A stretch of DNA of 18,301 nucleotides, from assembly GCA_021807655.1 (NCBI GenBank), contig JAKBCT010000012.1:1-18301 (forward strand), in the 5' to 3' direction. The position numbers were made by a program, and so were the translations under genes. Under the pieces are notes generated by a model. The model did not search any database, had not been told where the DNA came from, and was given only the letters and a program-made list of their open reading frames with translations. Below are positions 1 through 6,930 of this stretch, one piece after another; position 1 is the first letter of the stretch; each line of letters starts with the position of its first letter. Source of the stretch: Actinomycetes bacterium (GTDB lineage Bacteria; Actinomycetota; Acidimicrobiia; Acidimicrobiales; RAAP-2).

Positions 1-986
1 AGCAGCGCGGTCAGTGCCGCCGGTGAACCGCAGTAGACGCCGCTCGTCTGGGCGAGGTAGCCGTAGCCGCCCTGGCTGAGCAGCTGACAGTCCGCCCAGA
101 GCTCGTCGGGCGCCGCGGCGATCCAGTGCTGCCACGCCTCGAGCAGCGCCGCCGCCGCGGGCCACGGGTACTGCAGTGTGAACAGGGTGACCTCGGGGAT
201 CGGGTGCAGCGTGAACGTGAAGGACGTCGCGATGGCGAAATTGCCGCCGCCGCCGCCGCGTGACGCCCACAGCAGGTCGGCGTGGTCGACGTCACTGGCC
301 GTGACCACGCGCCCGTCGGCGGTGACGAGTTCCAGCTGGCGCAGGTTGTCCAACGTGAGGCCGTACTTGCGCGCGAAGACCCCGATGCCCCCGCCGAGGG
401 TGATCCCGGCGATGCCGACCGTCGGGCACGAGCCGCTCGGAAGCAGCCGGTCGTAGCGCGCGAGGCCGTTGTAGACGTCGATGAGTTTCGCTCCGGCGCC
501 CACGGTCGCGCTGCTCGCGCCCGCGTCGAGCGAGATCGACGACAGTCGGCTCACGTCCACGACCAGTCCCGCACAGCTCGAGTAGCCGCCGTAGCTGTGC
601 CCACCCGAACGCGCGGCGAGCGCAACCTGGTGTTCGCCGGCGAAGTCGACGCATCGCGCGACGTCAGACGCGCTCGCGCAGTATGCGATCGCCCGGGGTC
701 GCAGATCGACGAACTTCGCGTTATAGAGCAGGGCGTCACCGGCGTAGGTGGGGTCGCTCGGAAGCACCAGTGAGCCGGCGAGCGACGCCGCGAGGGCTGA
801 CCAGTTCGCGGTGGTCGGCGGCGCGGGCTCAGTCGTTGTCGTTGTGGTTGTGGTCGTGGTCGTGGTCACAGCGCGCCCGTGCTCGTCGATCGCCACCGCG
901 ACGAGTGCGGCGCCGGCGACCACGGTGCCCACCTGCAACCCGCGTTTCAGTAGCGCACGGCGATTGATCGGCGTCGACGGGTCCAC
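1..986 (-). CDS. Exported FAD-dependent oxidoreductase, berberine-bridge type (C-terminus outside window)
   Basis: The protein is an FAD_binding_4/BBE-type oxidase, which oxidises small alcohols, sugars or other metabolites with FAD; the substrate cannot be told from the sequence. Translation from GTG at 986 gives an N-terminus NRRALLKRG followed by a hydrophobic stretch, which resembles a Tat export signal. Then come 12 consecutive threonines (bases 831-866) and PAPP, a likely flexible linker. The FAD domain shows RSGGHSYGG, whose His is the usual 8-alpha covalent FAD site, and GSCPTVGIAG, whose Cys is the second (6-S-cysteinyl) link in bicovalent members, followed by TLGGGIG. An in-frame TAA lies four codons upstream of the GTG and no ATG intervenes, so the start is well constrained. 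About 328 codons are visible and the substrate domain runs off the left edge. It lies 79 bp downstream of the nucleoside phosphorylase gene on the same strand, so it may be the distal gene of that operon. The family call is firm; substrate and export route are inferred. Confidence 0.85.
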   Translation of the reverse strand, partial: MDPSTPINRRALLKRGLQVGTVVAGAALVAVAIDEHGRAVTTTTTTTTTTTTEPAPPTTANWSALAASLAGSLVLPSDPTYAGDALLYNAKFVDLRPRAIAYCASASDVARCVDFAGEHQVALAARSGGHSYGGYSSCAGLVVDVSRLSSISLDAGASSATVGAGAKLIDVYNGLARYDRLLPSGSCPTVGIAGITLGGGIGVFARKYGLTLDNLRQLELVTADGRVVTASDVDHADLLWASRGGGGGNFAIATSFTFTLHPIPEVTLFTLQYPWPAAAALLEAWQHWIAAAPDELWADCQLLSQGGYGYLAQTSGVYCGSPAALTAL

Positions 987-1065
987 GTCCTGACGTTATC
1001 GGCGGTCCGACTCCGCAGGGGGGTTGCCGTCTACCCGGGGCTATCGGTGACGGACCGGGTGGCCC

Positions 1066-1833
1066 TCAGCCTTCGAGGAGTCGGCGGGCCCCCTCGGCGG
1101 CCAGGTAGAAGAGCTGTTCGCGAACCTCGTCCGCGCGTAGCCAGGAACGGTGGTCCCACGCACCGACGAGCGAGTCGCCGGCGTAGAGCAGTTGGGCGAA
1201 GCGCACGTGGCGGTAGCGTGCGACGGCGATGAAGGCGGCTGACTCCATGTCGACCATCGAGCAGCCCTCGGCGACACGCCGCTCGACGCGGCTGCGCGCC
1301 TCGCGAAAGATCGCGTCGGTGGTCCAGGTGCGGCCGACGCGGAAAGGGACCTCACGGGCGACGAGAACCGCCTCCATGGCCGCGACCCCGGCCGGATCGG
1401 CGTCGATCGTGCGCGTGGGCGCGGCGTAGTGAAAGCTCGTCCCCTCGTCGCGCACCGCGGAGTCGACCACCATGATCTCGCCGACCTCGAGGTTTGCCAC
1501 GAGGGCGCCGGCGCCGCCGCAGGCCACGACCGTGGTCATGCCGAGCGCCGCCAACTCCTCGACGATGGCCGCCGCGAGGGGTCCGCCCATGCCGGGGTGC
1601 ACGACGGCGACGGGTCCGTCAGCGGTCACGAACTCGTAGACCGGGTTGGTGCCGAGCTCGCTGCGCAGTGCGTAGAGCGGGGTCAGCACGCCCTCGCTAG
1701 CGAGGCGAGTGAGGAGGTCGTTGAAGAAGCAGAGGACCACGGCCGGGTGTACCCGGGGTCGTCGGTGCAACATGGAAGCTTCGAGCACGCCCGGCTCGGC
1801 GAGGTCGTCCTCGCAGAGGGGCAGGTCGATCAC
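1066..1833 (-). CDS. Nucleoside phosphorylase (PNP/uridine phosphorylase family)
   Basis: This 255-residue protein has the length and motif order of the PNP_UDP_1 family, cytosolic enzymes that split nucleosides with phosphate into base and ribose-1-phosphate. Visible motifs are HPGMGGP near residue 79, GGAGAL near 106 (phosphate/base pocket), VDSAVRDEGTSFHY at 123-136, WTTDAIFRE at 170-178 and VDMESAA at 194-200; the Glu of the MES motif normally binds the ribose hydroxyls. YAGDSL at 217-222 places an Asp where the family often has its base-protonating acid. The start is GTG, and its sequence GTGA overlaps the stop of the SCP2-type gene by 4 bp, so translation is probably coupled. The DEGTSFHY segment is typical of uridine phosphorylase-like branches, but purine versus pyrimidine preference cannot be decided here. 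It could serve pyrimidine or nucleoside salvage; nothing in the sdh operon explains its placement. Confidence 0.9.
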   Translation of the reverse strand: MIDLPLCEDDLAEPGVLEASMLHRRPRVHPAVVLCFFNDLLTRLASEGVLTPLYALRSELGTNPVYEFVTADGPVAVVHPGMGGPLAAAIVEELAALGMTTVVACGGAGALVANLEVGEIMVVDSAVRDEGTSFHYAAPTRTIDADPAGVAAMEAVLVAREVPFRVGRTWTTDAIFREARSRVERRVAEGCSMVDMESAAFIAVARYRHVRFAQLLYAGDSLVGAWDHRSWLRADEVREQLFYLAAEGARRLLEG

Positions 1834-2195
1834 GCGCCCGGCCCCCGGGCCTGCAGCAGCCAGTCGAGCAACGTGACCACGACGCCCACGTCGCCGTTCA
1901 CCTTGATGCGTCCCTCGCGCAACGCGGTGGCGCTGTCGAGGTCACCGCGGTAGAGCCGAGCGGCGTCGGCGAAGTCGATCCGCACGACGGCGTCGGCGGC
2001 GAGGTGGTCACCCGGGGCGGCGCTGGCGCCCGCGGGCTGCAGTGTGATCGTGAACGCGTGCGGCGCGCGACCGGGCGCGTCGAGCAGGTGGAAGACGATC
2101 CGATGCAGCGCGTTCGCGGGGACCGGGAGCGGTCCGACGACGACGAGCGACGCGTTCAGGGTCGCGAACCACTCGTCGCCGGCGAACTCGTCCAC
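1830..2195 (-). CDS. SCP2-type lipid/sterol-binding domain protein
   Basis: This 121-residue protein consists of a single SCP2-like fold. The C-terminal half shows the family signature: a variable strand, then DAVVRIDFADAARLYRGDLD, then a GRIKVNGDVG turn and a final helix VVTLLDWLLQA. SCP2 domains bind hydrophobic ligands such as acyl chains or sterols in a tunnel; small free-standing ones in bacteria mostly have no known function. The GTG start at 2195 lies 2 bp after the sdhB stop (2198-2200), and the gene ends in a 4-bp overlap with the phosphorylase, which supports this frame and start. A longer reading of the same frame continues into sdhB, but that part has no coding character and is a shadow. 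Its tight coupling to sdhB suggests co-expression with succinate dehydrogenase, perhaps for membrane lipid or quinone handling, which is inference. Confidence 0.75.
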   Translation of the reverse strand: MDEFAGDEWFATLNASLVVVGPLPVPANALHRIVFHLLDAPGRAPHAFTITLQPAGASAAPGDHLAADAVVRIDFADAARLYRGDLDSATALREGRIKVNGDVGVVVTLLDWLLQARGPGA

Positions 2196-2197
2196 GA

Positions 2198-2977
2198 CTA
2201 CGGAGTGGGCTGGACGCCCGCCTCGGCCGACGTGCGCTTCGTGCGCCGACGGATCTTGCGGCCGAGCCACGCGACGGGGTCGTAGTGCGCGTCCACGACG
2301 CGCTCCTTCAACGGGATAATCGCGTTGTCGGTGATCTTGATGTGCTCGGGGCACACCTCGGTGCAGCACTTGGTGATGTTGCAGTAGCCGAGCCCCATGT
2401 CCTCGCGAACGTACTCGCGTCGGTCGTTCTGATCGAGCGGGTGCATCTCGAGCTCGGCGTAGCGGATGAAGAACCGCGGGCCGGCGTAGTACTGCTTGTT
2501 CTCCTCGTGGTCGCGGATCACGTGGCAAACGTCTTGGCACATGAAGCACTCGATGCACTTACGGAACTCCTGGCCCCGCTCGACGTCCTCTTGGAACATC
2601 CGGTAGCCGTCCTCGGGCATGGGCGGCGGCAACAGTGCGGGCACCCGTTCGGCCATCGCGAAGTTGAACGAGACGTCGGTCACCAGGTCGCGGATGATCG
2701 GGAACGTCTTCATCGGGGTGACCGTCACCGGTCCTTCGGGCAGCTCGTCCATACGCGTCATGCACATCAGCCGAGGCTTGCCGTTGATCTCCGCGGCGCA
2801 ACTACCGCACTTGCCGGCCTTGCAGTTCCACCGGCACGCGAGGTCGGGGGCCTCGGTCGCCTGGATGCGGTGGATTACGTCGAGCACCACTTCACCTTCG
2901 TTCTGGGCGATGGTGTAGTCCTCGAAGTTCCCGCCGCTGGCGTCACCGCGCCAAACCCGCATCGTTACCTCAGCCAT
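2198..2977 (-). CDS. sdhB: Succinate dehydrogenase/fumarate reductase iron-sulfur subunit
   Basis: The 259-residue subunit carries electrons from the flavin of SdhA to the membrane quinone site. All three cluster motifs are present. The [2Fe-2S] site has Cys52-x4-Cys57-x2-Cys60-x11-Cys72, with an extra Cys48 just before it. The [4Fe-4S] site is Cys141-x2-Cys144-x2-Cys147-x3-Cys151. The third cluster lies around Cys199, Cys204/Cys205 and Cys209-Pro. The ATG start overlaps the sdhA stop by one base (TAATG), and a strong GGAGGGG ribosome site lies just upstream inside sdhA. The C-terminal tail after residue 235 is basic (RKIRRRTKR) and low in conservation. Order sdhC-sdhA-sdhB and protein style match the Sdh1 branch seen in mycobacteria and other actinobacteria. 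Direction in the cell (succinate oxidation or fumarate reduction) cannot be read from sequence. Confidence 0.96.
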   Translation of the reverse strand: MAEVTMRVWRGDASGGNFEDYTIAQNEGEVVLDVIHRIQATEAPDLACRWNCKAGKCGSCAAEINGKPRLMCMTRMDELPEGPVTVTPMKTFPIIRDLVTDVSFNFAMAERVPALLPPPMPEDGYRMFQEDVERGQEFRKCIECFMCQDVCHVIRDHEENKQYYAGPRFFIRYAELEMHPLDQNDRREYVREDMGLGYCNITKCCTEVCPEHIKITDNAIIPLKERVVDAHYDPVAWLGRKIRRRTKRTSAEAGVQPTP

Positions 2978-4794
2978 TACTTCCCCTCCTCGAGCAGTGC
3001 TTTCAATTCATCGGGCATGGTCAAGAGCGCGGACCGCTCGGTGGTGATCTCGCCATCCCAGGCGCCGCCCGCGATGGTGTGGGCCAGGTTGAACGTGCCG
3101 AACTCGGCGCTGGCCTTGGGGAAGTCCTCGCGAGTGTGCCCGCCGCGTGACTCCTTGCGGTCGCGCGCCCCGCGCGACGTGCACTTGGAGACGGTGAGCA
3201 TGCTCGGCAGGTCGGTGGCGAGGTTCCAGCCGGGGTTATAGGCCCGTCCGCCCTTGACCGAGATGTTCTTCACGCGCTCGGTGAAGGTCTCGAGCTCGCT
3301 GATCGCGAGGTCGATTTCGCTACCGGTGCGGATGATGCCGACGTTGGCCTGCATCATCTCCTGGAGGTCGCGCTGGATGTCGTAGGGGTTCTCGCCGCCC
3401 TCGTTCTCGAAGGGCGCGAGCGCGCGCGCAACGGCCGACTCCACCTCACCCCAGTTGAAGCCGCTCGGGCCGGCGCCGCCCTCGACGTAGTCCGAGGCGG
3501 CAAGCCCGGCGCGCCGTCCGAAGACCACGAGGTCCGAAAGCGAGTTGCCACCGAGCCGGTTCGCGCCGTGCATCCCGCCCGCGACCTCGCCGGCGGCGTA
3601 AAGTCCGGCGACCTTGGTCGCCGCGGTGTCGGCGTCGACCTTGACCCCACCCATGATGTAGTGGCAGGTCGGCCCGATCTCCATCGCCTCGCGGGTGATG
3701 TCGACCCCGGCGAGCTCCATGAACTGGTGGTACATCGAGGGCAGGCGCCGACGGATGTACTCAGCGCTACGGCGCGTGCCGATATCGAGGTAGACGCCGC
3801 CGTGGGGGGTCCCTCGGCCGGCCTTGACCTCGGCGTTGATGGCCCGTGCGACCTCGTCGCGCGGCAGGAGTTCGGGGGGACGACGACCGGCCGAGTGGTC
3901 CTCGTACCAGCGGTCGCCCTCCTCTTCGGACTCGGCGGTCTCGGCGCGGAACATGTCGGCGACGTAGTTGAACATGAAGCGCTCACCATCGGAGTTGCGC
4001 AACACCCCGCCGTCACCGCGCACGCCCTCGGTCACGAGCAGGCCGCGCACACTGAGCGGCCAGACCATGCCGGTCGGGTGGAACTGGATGCACTCCATGT
4101 CGATGAGTTCGGCCCCGGCCCACAGGGCCATCGCGTGACCGTCACCGGTGCTCTCCCAGGAGTTCGACGTGAACTTCCAGGACTTGCCGACGCCGCCGCT
4201 GGCGAGGATGACAGACTTCGCGGCGAACGTGACGAACTCACCGGTCGGGCGCCAGTAGGCGACCGCGCCGGCGATCCGTCCCGACTCGTCGTGGACGAGT
4301 TGGAGGACCTTGCACTCCATGAACACGTCGGTGCCCATCGAGACGACCTTCTGCTGGAGCGTGCGGATCAACTCGAGGCCGGTGCGGTCGCCCACGTGCG
4401 CGAGGCGCGCGTAGCGGTGGCCACCGAAGTCGCGCTGGAGGATCTTGCCGTCCTTGGTCCGGTCAAAGAGCGCCCCCCACTGCTCGAGCTCGCGGACCCG
4501 GTCCGGGGACTCCTTCGCGTGCAACTCGGCCATGCGGTAGTTGTTGAGCATCTTGCCGCCGCGCATGGTGTCGCGGAAGTGGACCTGCCAGTTGTCCTCG
4601 GAAGAGACGTTGCCCATCGCCGCGGCCATGCCGCCCTCGGCCATGACCGTGTGGGCCTTGCCGAGAAGGGACTTGGTGACGATGCCGACCGAGAGCCCGC
4701 GCTGCTTGGCTTCGATCGCGGCGCGAAGGCCGGCGCCACCGGCGCCGATGATCAGTACGTCGTATTCGTGGTGTTCGTAGGGAGACGTGGTCAC
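2977..4794 (-). CDS. sdhA: Succinate dehydrogenase/fumarate reductase flavoprotein subunit
   Basis: This 605-residue catalytic subunit interconverts succinate and fumarate with covalent FAD. The N-terminal dinucleotide fold shows IIGAGGAGLRAA at residues 15-26. His48 in KAHTVMAEGG is the expected covalent FAD site. The active-site signatures are QFHPTG (237-242), TEGVRGDGG (255-263), Arg312 in PRDEVARAI, His378 in CHYIMGG and Arg413 in GANRLGGNS. The length and the presence of every catalytic residue indicate an intact enzyme. The GTG start at 4794 is preceded by AAAGGA at good spacing, 10 bp after the sdhC stop. It overlaps sdhB by one base. The gene is the core of the minus-strand operon. 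A 419-codon open frame on the opposite strand at 3568-4827 is a GC-rich shadow, not a gene. Confidence 0.97.
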   Translation of the reverse strand: MTTSPYEHHEYDVLIIGAGGAGLRAAIEAKQRGLSVGIVTKSLLGKAHTVMAEGGMAAAMGNVSSEDNWQVHFRDTMRGGKMLNNYRMAELHAKESPDRVRELEQWGALFDRTKDGKILQRDFGGHRYARLAHVGDRTGLELIRTLQQKVVSMGTDVFMECKVLQLVHDESGRIAGAVAYWRPTGEFVTFAAKSVILASGGVGKSWKFTSNSWESTGDGHAMALWAGAELIDMECIQFHPTGMVWPLSVRGLLVTEGVRGDGGVLRNSDGERFMFNYVADMFRAETAESEEEGDRWYEDHSAGRRPPELLPRDEVARAINAEVKAGRGTPHGGVYLDIGTRRSAEYIRRRLPSMYHQFMELAGVDITREAMEIGPTCHYIMGGVKVDADTAATKVAGLYAAGEVAGGMHGANRLGGNSLSDLVVFGRRAGLAASDYVEGGAGPSGFNWGEVESAVARALAPFENEGGENPYDIQRDLQEMMQANVGIIRTGSEIDLAISELETFTERVKNISVKGGRAYNPGWNLATDLPSMLTVSKCTSRGARDRKESRGGHTREDFPKASAEFGTFNLAHTIAGGAWDGEITTERSALLTMPDELKALLEEGK

Positions 4795-4804
4795 GGTCGG
4801 TCCT

Positions 4805-5620
4805 TTAGAAGAGTTTGTAGTCGGTGAGTGCGCCTGATGCGACGAGGCGCACGTAGACGTCGGTGAGTGCGACGAAGATGAGCGACGCCCAGGCGAAGTT
4901 CATGTGCTTGGAGTTGTAGCGCGACAGGAACTTCCAGGTCCGGTAGCGAGCCTTGTGCTGGGAGAACGACTTGAGCCCGCCGCCGCAGAGGTGTCGACAG
5001 GCGTGGCAGGTGAGCGAGTAGGACCACAGCAGTACCGCGTTGATGACGAGCACGACGGTGCCTACCGTGACGCCCCAGCCCAGTCCCGGCTGGTGGAAGG
5101 CGCGGATCGCGTCGTAGGTGAGCAGCGTGTTAAAGACGAGCCCGGCGAAGAAGAAGTACCGGTGCGCGTTGTGCATGATCAGGGGGAACTTCGTCTCACC
5201 GGAGTACGAACCGTGTCCGTCGGCCACGGCGCAGGCCGGTGGCGACCACCAGAAGGCACGGTAGTAACTGCGACGGTAGTAGTAGCAGGTCAGTCGGAAG
5301 CCGAGGGGAAAGATCAAGATGATCAGGGCCGGTGACAGGCCCCAGCCGTGAATGGCGAATCCGGAACCCGACCCGGGCACGCACGTCGTGGTGAGACACG
5401 GCGAATAGAAGGGGCTGATCAAGTCGCGGTGCGCGGCGGCACCGACGTAGTAGTTCTGGTTCTGGAACGCCGCCCACGTCGAGTACACGACGAAGGCAGT
5501 GAGAATCGAAACGGTGACTACCGGCTGGAGCCACCAGCGGTCATTTCGAAGAGTCGAGACGTCAGGTCCGCCGCGGACCCCTCCCAACTCAACCTTTGTC
5601 GCACTTTCAATGGCTGCCAC
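4805..5620 (-). CDS. sdhC: Succinate dehydrogenase membrane anchor, Sdh1-type SdhC
   Basis: The 271-residue protein has five likely membrane helices (about residues 34-52, 95-111, 151-170, 183-203 and 240-260), so it resembles the single-anchor type of complex II rather than the paired short SdhC/SdhD. It anchors SdhAB and forms the quinone site. Potential metal or heme ligands are unusually many: Cys75, Cys80, Cys112, Cys130, a cluster CHACRHLC at 205-212, and His91, His136, His150, His153 and His239. From memory, the mycobacterial Sdh1 structure has a membrane-embedded Rieske-type [2Fe-2S] cluster in this subunit; the Cys/His cluster here would fit, but I cannot align it. The start is GTG, with GAGGAG five bases upstream. 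It is the first gene of the operon, with a candidate promoter about 57 bp upstream. Confidence 0.9.
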   Translation of the reverse strand: MAAIESATKVELGGVRGGPDVSTLRNDRWWLQPVVTVSILTAFVVYSTWAAFQNQNYYVGAAAHRDLISPFYSPCLTTTCVPGSGSGFAIHGWGLSPALIILIFPLGFRLTCYYYRRSYYRAFWWSPPACAVADGHGSYSGETKFPLIMHNAHRYFFFAGLVFNTLLTYDAIRAFHQPGLGWGVTVGTVVLVINAVLLWSYSLTCHACRHLCGGGLKSFSQHKARYRTWKFLSRYNSKHMNFAWASLIFVALTDVYVRLVASGALTDYKLF

Positions 5621-5676
5621 CGGTTCTCCTCGATCTCATCGTCGCGAGCATCGGCTCGCCTGCCACAACGATTTCT

Positions 5677-5682
5677 ATTGTA
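5677..5682 (-). promoter_or_regulatory. Candidate -10 box for the sdh operon
   Basis: On the minus strand this reads TACAAT, five of six matches to the sigma-70 consensus, lying 57 bases upstream of the sdhC GTG. TG sits two bases before it, but there is no good -35 hexamer at normal spacing. The AT-rich patch around it contrasts with its GC-rich surroundings. It is a prediction only. Confidence 0.35.
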
Positions 5683-5716
5683 GGCACGACGTCCACGGGG
5701 GTTTGAAGTGTGCGAC

Positions 5717-5758
5717 GAGGCGGCCCCGCGGTCACCGGGGTGACGACGGAGCCGCCTC
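5717..5758 (-). terminator. Stem-loop after the small exported-protein gene
   Basis: GAGGCGGC at 5717-5724 pairs perfectly with GCCGCCTC at 5751-5758. A second 5-bp stem, GTCAC/GTGAC (5731-5735 and 5740-5744), lies inside. It begins 8 bases after the stop codon of the minus-strand gene ending at 5767. No U-tract follows, as is common for actinobacterial terminators. It also separates that gene from the sdh promoter. Confidence 0.55.
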
Positions 5759-5766
5759 ACGGGGAA

Positions 5767-6120
5767 TTAGTTGCTCGTGGTCCCAGCGGCGTCGGTCGTC
5801 TGACCCCCGACCTGGAGGTCGAGATTCGCACCACCCGCCGGGTCGGCGCTCGATGAAGTTAGTTCAGTCGCCGTCTCGGTTCGCGCAACGTCGCTGGACA
5901 TGGTTTCGACACTGTCGAGCCCGACCTGGTCGTTGGGTCCCGACTCAACCTGAAGACTCGCCTGGCTCGTGGTGGAGGACGCGCTCGCTGTTACGACGCT
6001 CGGCGCTAGCGCGACGTTGCCCGCTGCACCCGCCCCGGAGGAGGCAACGAGTCCGAAGATGGACGCGCCCAGTGCAACAAGGCTGACCGTGCCGACGGTG
6101 ACCGATCGTGGAATTTTCAT
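5767..6120 (-). CDS. Small exported acidic Ser/Thr-rich protein, function unknown
   Basis: Starting at ATG 6120 (with AGGAA about 7 bases upstream), the product is 117 residues. Residues 1-33 form a signal peptide with a basic start (MKIPR), a hydrophobic core and an AGAAG-type cleavage region. The mature part has no Cys, no aromatic residue and a single basic residue (Arg80), but about ten Asp/Glu and many Ser, Thr, Ala and Gly, so it is probably disordered and acidic. The frame stays open upstream to 6198, but those codons are Arg/His-rich and would spoil the signal peptide. I recognise no family. It is divergent from the response-regulator gene and shares its promoter region, so it may be regulated by, or signal to, that two-component system. 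This is inference from position. Confidence 0.65.
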   Translation of the reverse strand: MKIPRSVTVGTVSLVALGASIFGLVASSGAGAAGNVALAPSVVTASASSTTSQASLQVESGPNDQVGLDSVETMSSDVARTETATELTSSSADPAGGANLDLQVGGQTTDAAGTTSN

Positions 6121-6152
6121 GGTGGTTCCTATCTCTCGTGACCGATCACGGT
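6098..6152. repeat. Direct repeat GTGACCGATC, 40 bp apart
   Basis: The 10-mer GTGACCGATC occurs at 6098-6107 and 6138-6147, and both copies are followed within two bases by GG. The first copy lies in the first codons of the exported-protein gene and the second is part of the palindrome at 6141-6159. The exact 40-bp spacing is about four helical turns, which would suit a dimeric or paired regulator. Chance is not excluded. Confidence 0.4.
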
Positions 6153-6159
6153 GATCGGT
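6141..6159. promoter_or_regulatory. Palindromic candidate operator in divergent promoter region
   Basis: ACCGATCAC and GTGATCGGT form a perfect 9-bp inverted repeat around a single G. It sits 21 bp upstream of the exported-protein start and about 97 bp upstream of the response-regulator start. It could bind the OmpR-type regulator encoded next door or another dimeric factor. No experimental site is known to me. Confidence 0.5.
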
Positions 6160-6255
6160 GACGTTTCGACTCTGCCGGTGACGGCCTGAGAGATCCATGA
6201 GAGGCCCTGACTGAAGGTTCAGGTGGTCGCTAACGTGGCGACCAAAGGGGCTCGA

Positions 6256-6930
6256 GTGCGCGTATTGCTCATCGAAGACGATCCCCGTCAGGCGTCAAGT
6301 CTGCTCCGGGGACTTACGGGCGATGGCTTCGTCGTCGACGTCGCGGGCGATGGGTCTACCGGACTAGCAATCGCACTCGCGAGCGAAGTGGACGTCGTTG
6401 TGCTCGACCTCATGCTGCCCGGCATGAACGGCTTTGAAGTCTGTCGACGCCTACGCGACGCGGCCGTGTGGGCGCCGATTCTCGTCCTGACCGCCAAGAC
6501 TGGCGAGTACGACGAGATCGAGGCGCTCGACACCGGCGCCGACGACTTTCTCATGAAACCGTTCTCCTATGAGGTTCTCCTCGCTCGATTGCGCGCGCTA
6601 CTGCGTCGAGGTGTTCGTGAGCGTCCCGCCATTCTCACGGTCGGATCGCTGCAACTCGATCCTGCAACGCGGGTCTGTCGACGGGGCGACGCAGCCGTAA
6701 GTCTCACGCCACGTGAGTTCTCGGTGTTGGAGTATCTCATGCACCACGCCGGGCGGGTCGTCACTAAGGATGAGCTGCTCGATCACGTCTGGGGGGTCGA
6801 CTTCGTCGGCAGTGCCAATATCGCTGAGGTATACGTCAGTTATCTGCGTAAGAAGATCGATCGCCCCTTTGAGGTGGTCACAATTGAGACCGTGGCGGGA
6901 GTGGGCTACCGGTTGGTTCGCGATGGGTAA
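6256..6930 (+). CDS. OmpR/PhoB-family response regulator
   Basis: The 224-residue protein has a receiver domain (about 1-115) and a winged-helix DNA-binding domain (about 130-222). Receiver residues are complete: acidic pair Asp8/Asp9, phospho-acceptor Asp51 in VVVLDLMLPG, Thr79 and Lys101 in LMKPF. The C-terminal domain ends in the usual ETVAGVGYRLV. I chose GTG 6256 because it yields the canonical MRVLLIEDD start and has AAAGGGG 6 bases upstream; in-frame GTGs at 6223 and 6235 would add 7-11 residues. The stop overlaps the histidine-kinase start by 8 bp, so the pair is co-translated. It likely controls transcription of nearby genes, with the divergent small exported protein the obvious candidate. 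The signal is unknown. Confidence 0.95.
   Translation: MRVLLIEDDPRQASSLLRGLTGDGFVVDVAGDGSTGLAIALASEVDVVVLDLMLPGMNGFEVCRRLRDAAVWAPILVLTAKTGEYDEIEALDTGADDFLMKPFSYEVLLARLRALLRRGVRERPAILTVGSLQLDPATRVCRRGDAAVSLTPREFSVLEYLMHHAGRVVTKDELLDHVWGVDFVGSANIAEVYVSYLRKKIDRPFEVVTIETVAGVGYRLVRDG

Noticed and set aside
831..866. Simple repeat near the oxidase start taken as a phase-variable tract
   Set aside because: Codons for the 12 Thr vary (ACG, ACA, ACC, ACT), so slippage should be limited; explained as a protein linker.
2285..3241. Plus-strand open frame of 318 codons opposite sdhB and the end of sdhA
   Set aside because: Shadow of conserved genes; no ribosome site or domain.
3568..4827. Long plus-strand open frame opposite sdhA (419 codons)
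   Set aside because: It is antisense to a clearly conserved gene; the product is Val/Asp/Gly/Arg-rich low-complexity sequence without motifs, as expected when high-GC codons are read backwards.
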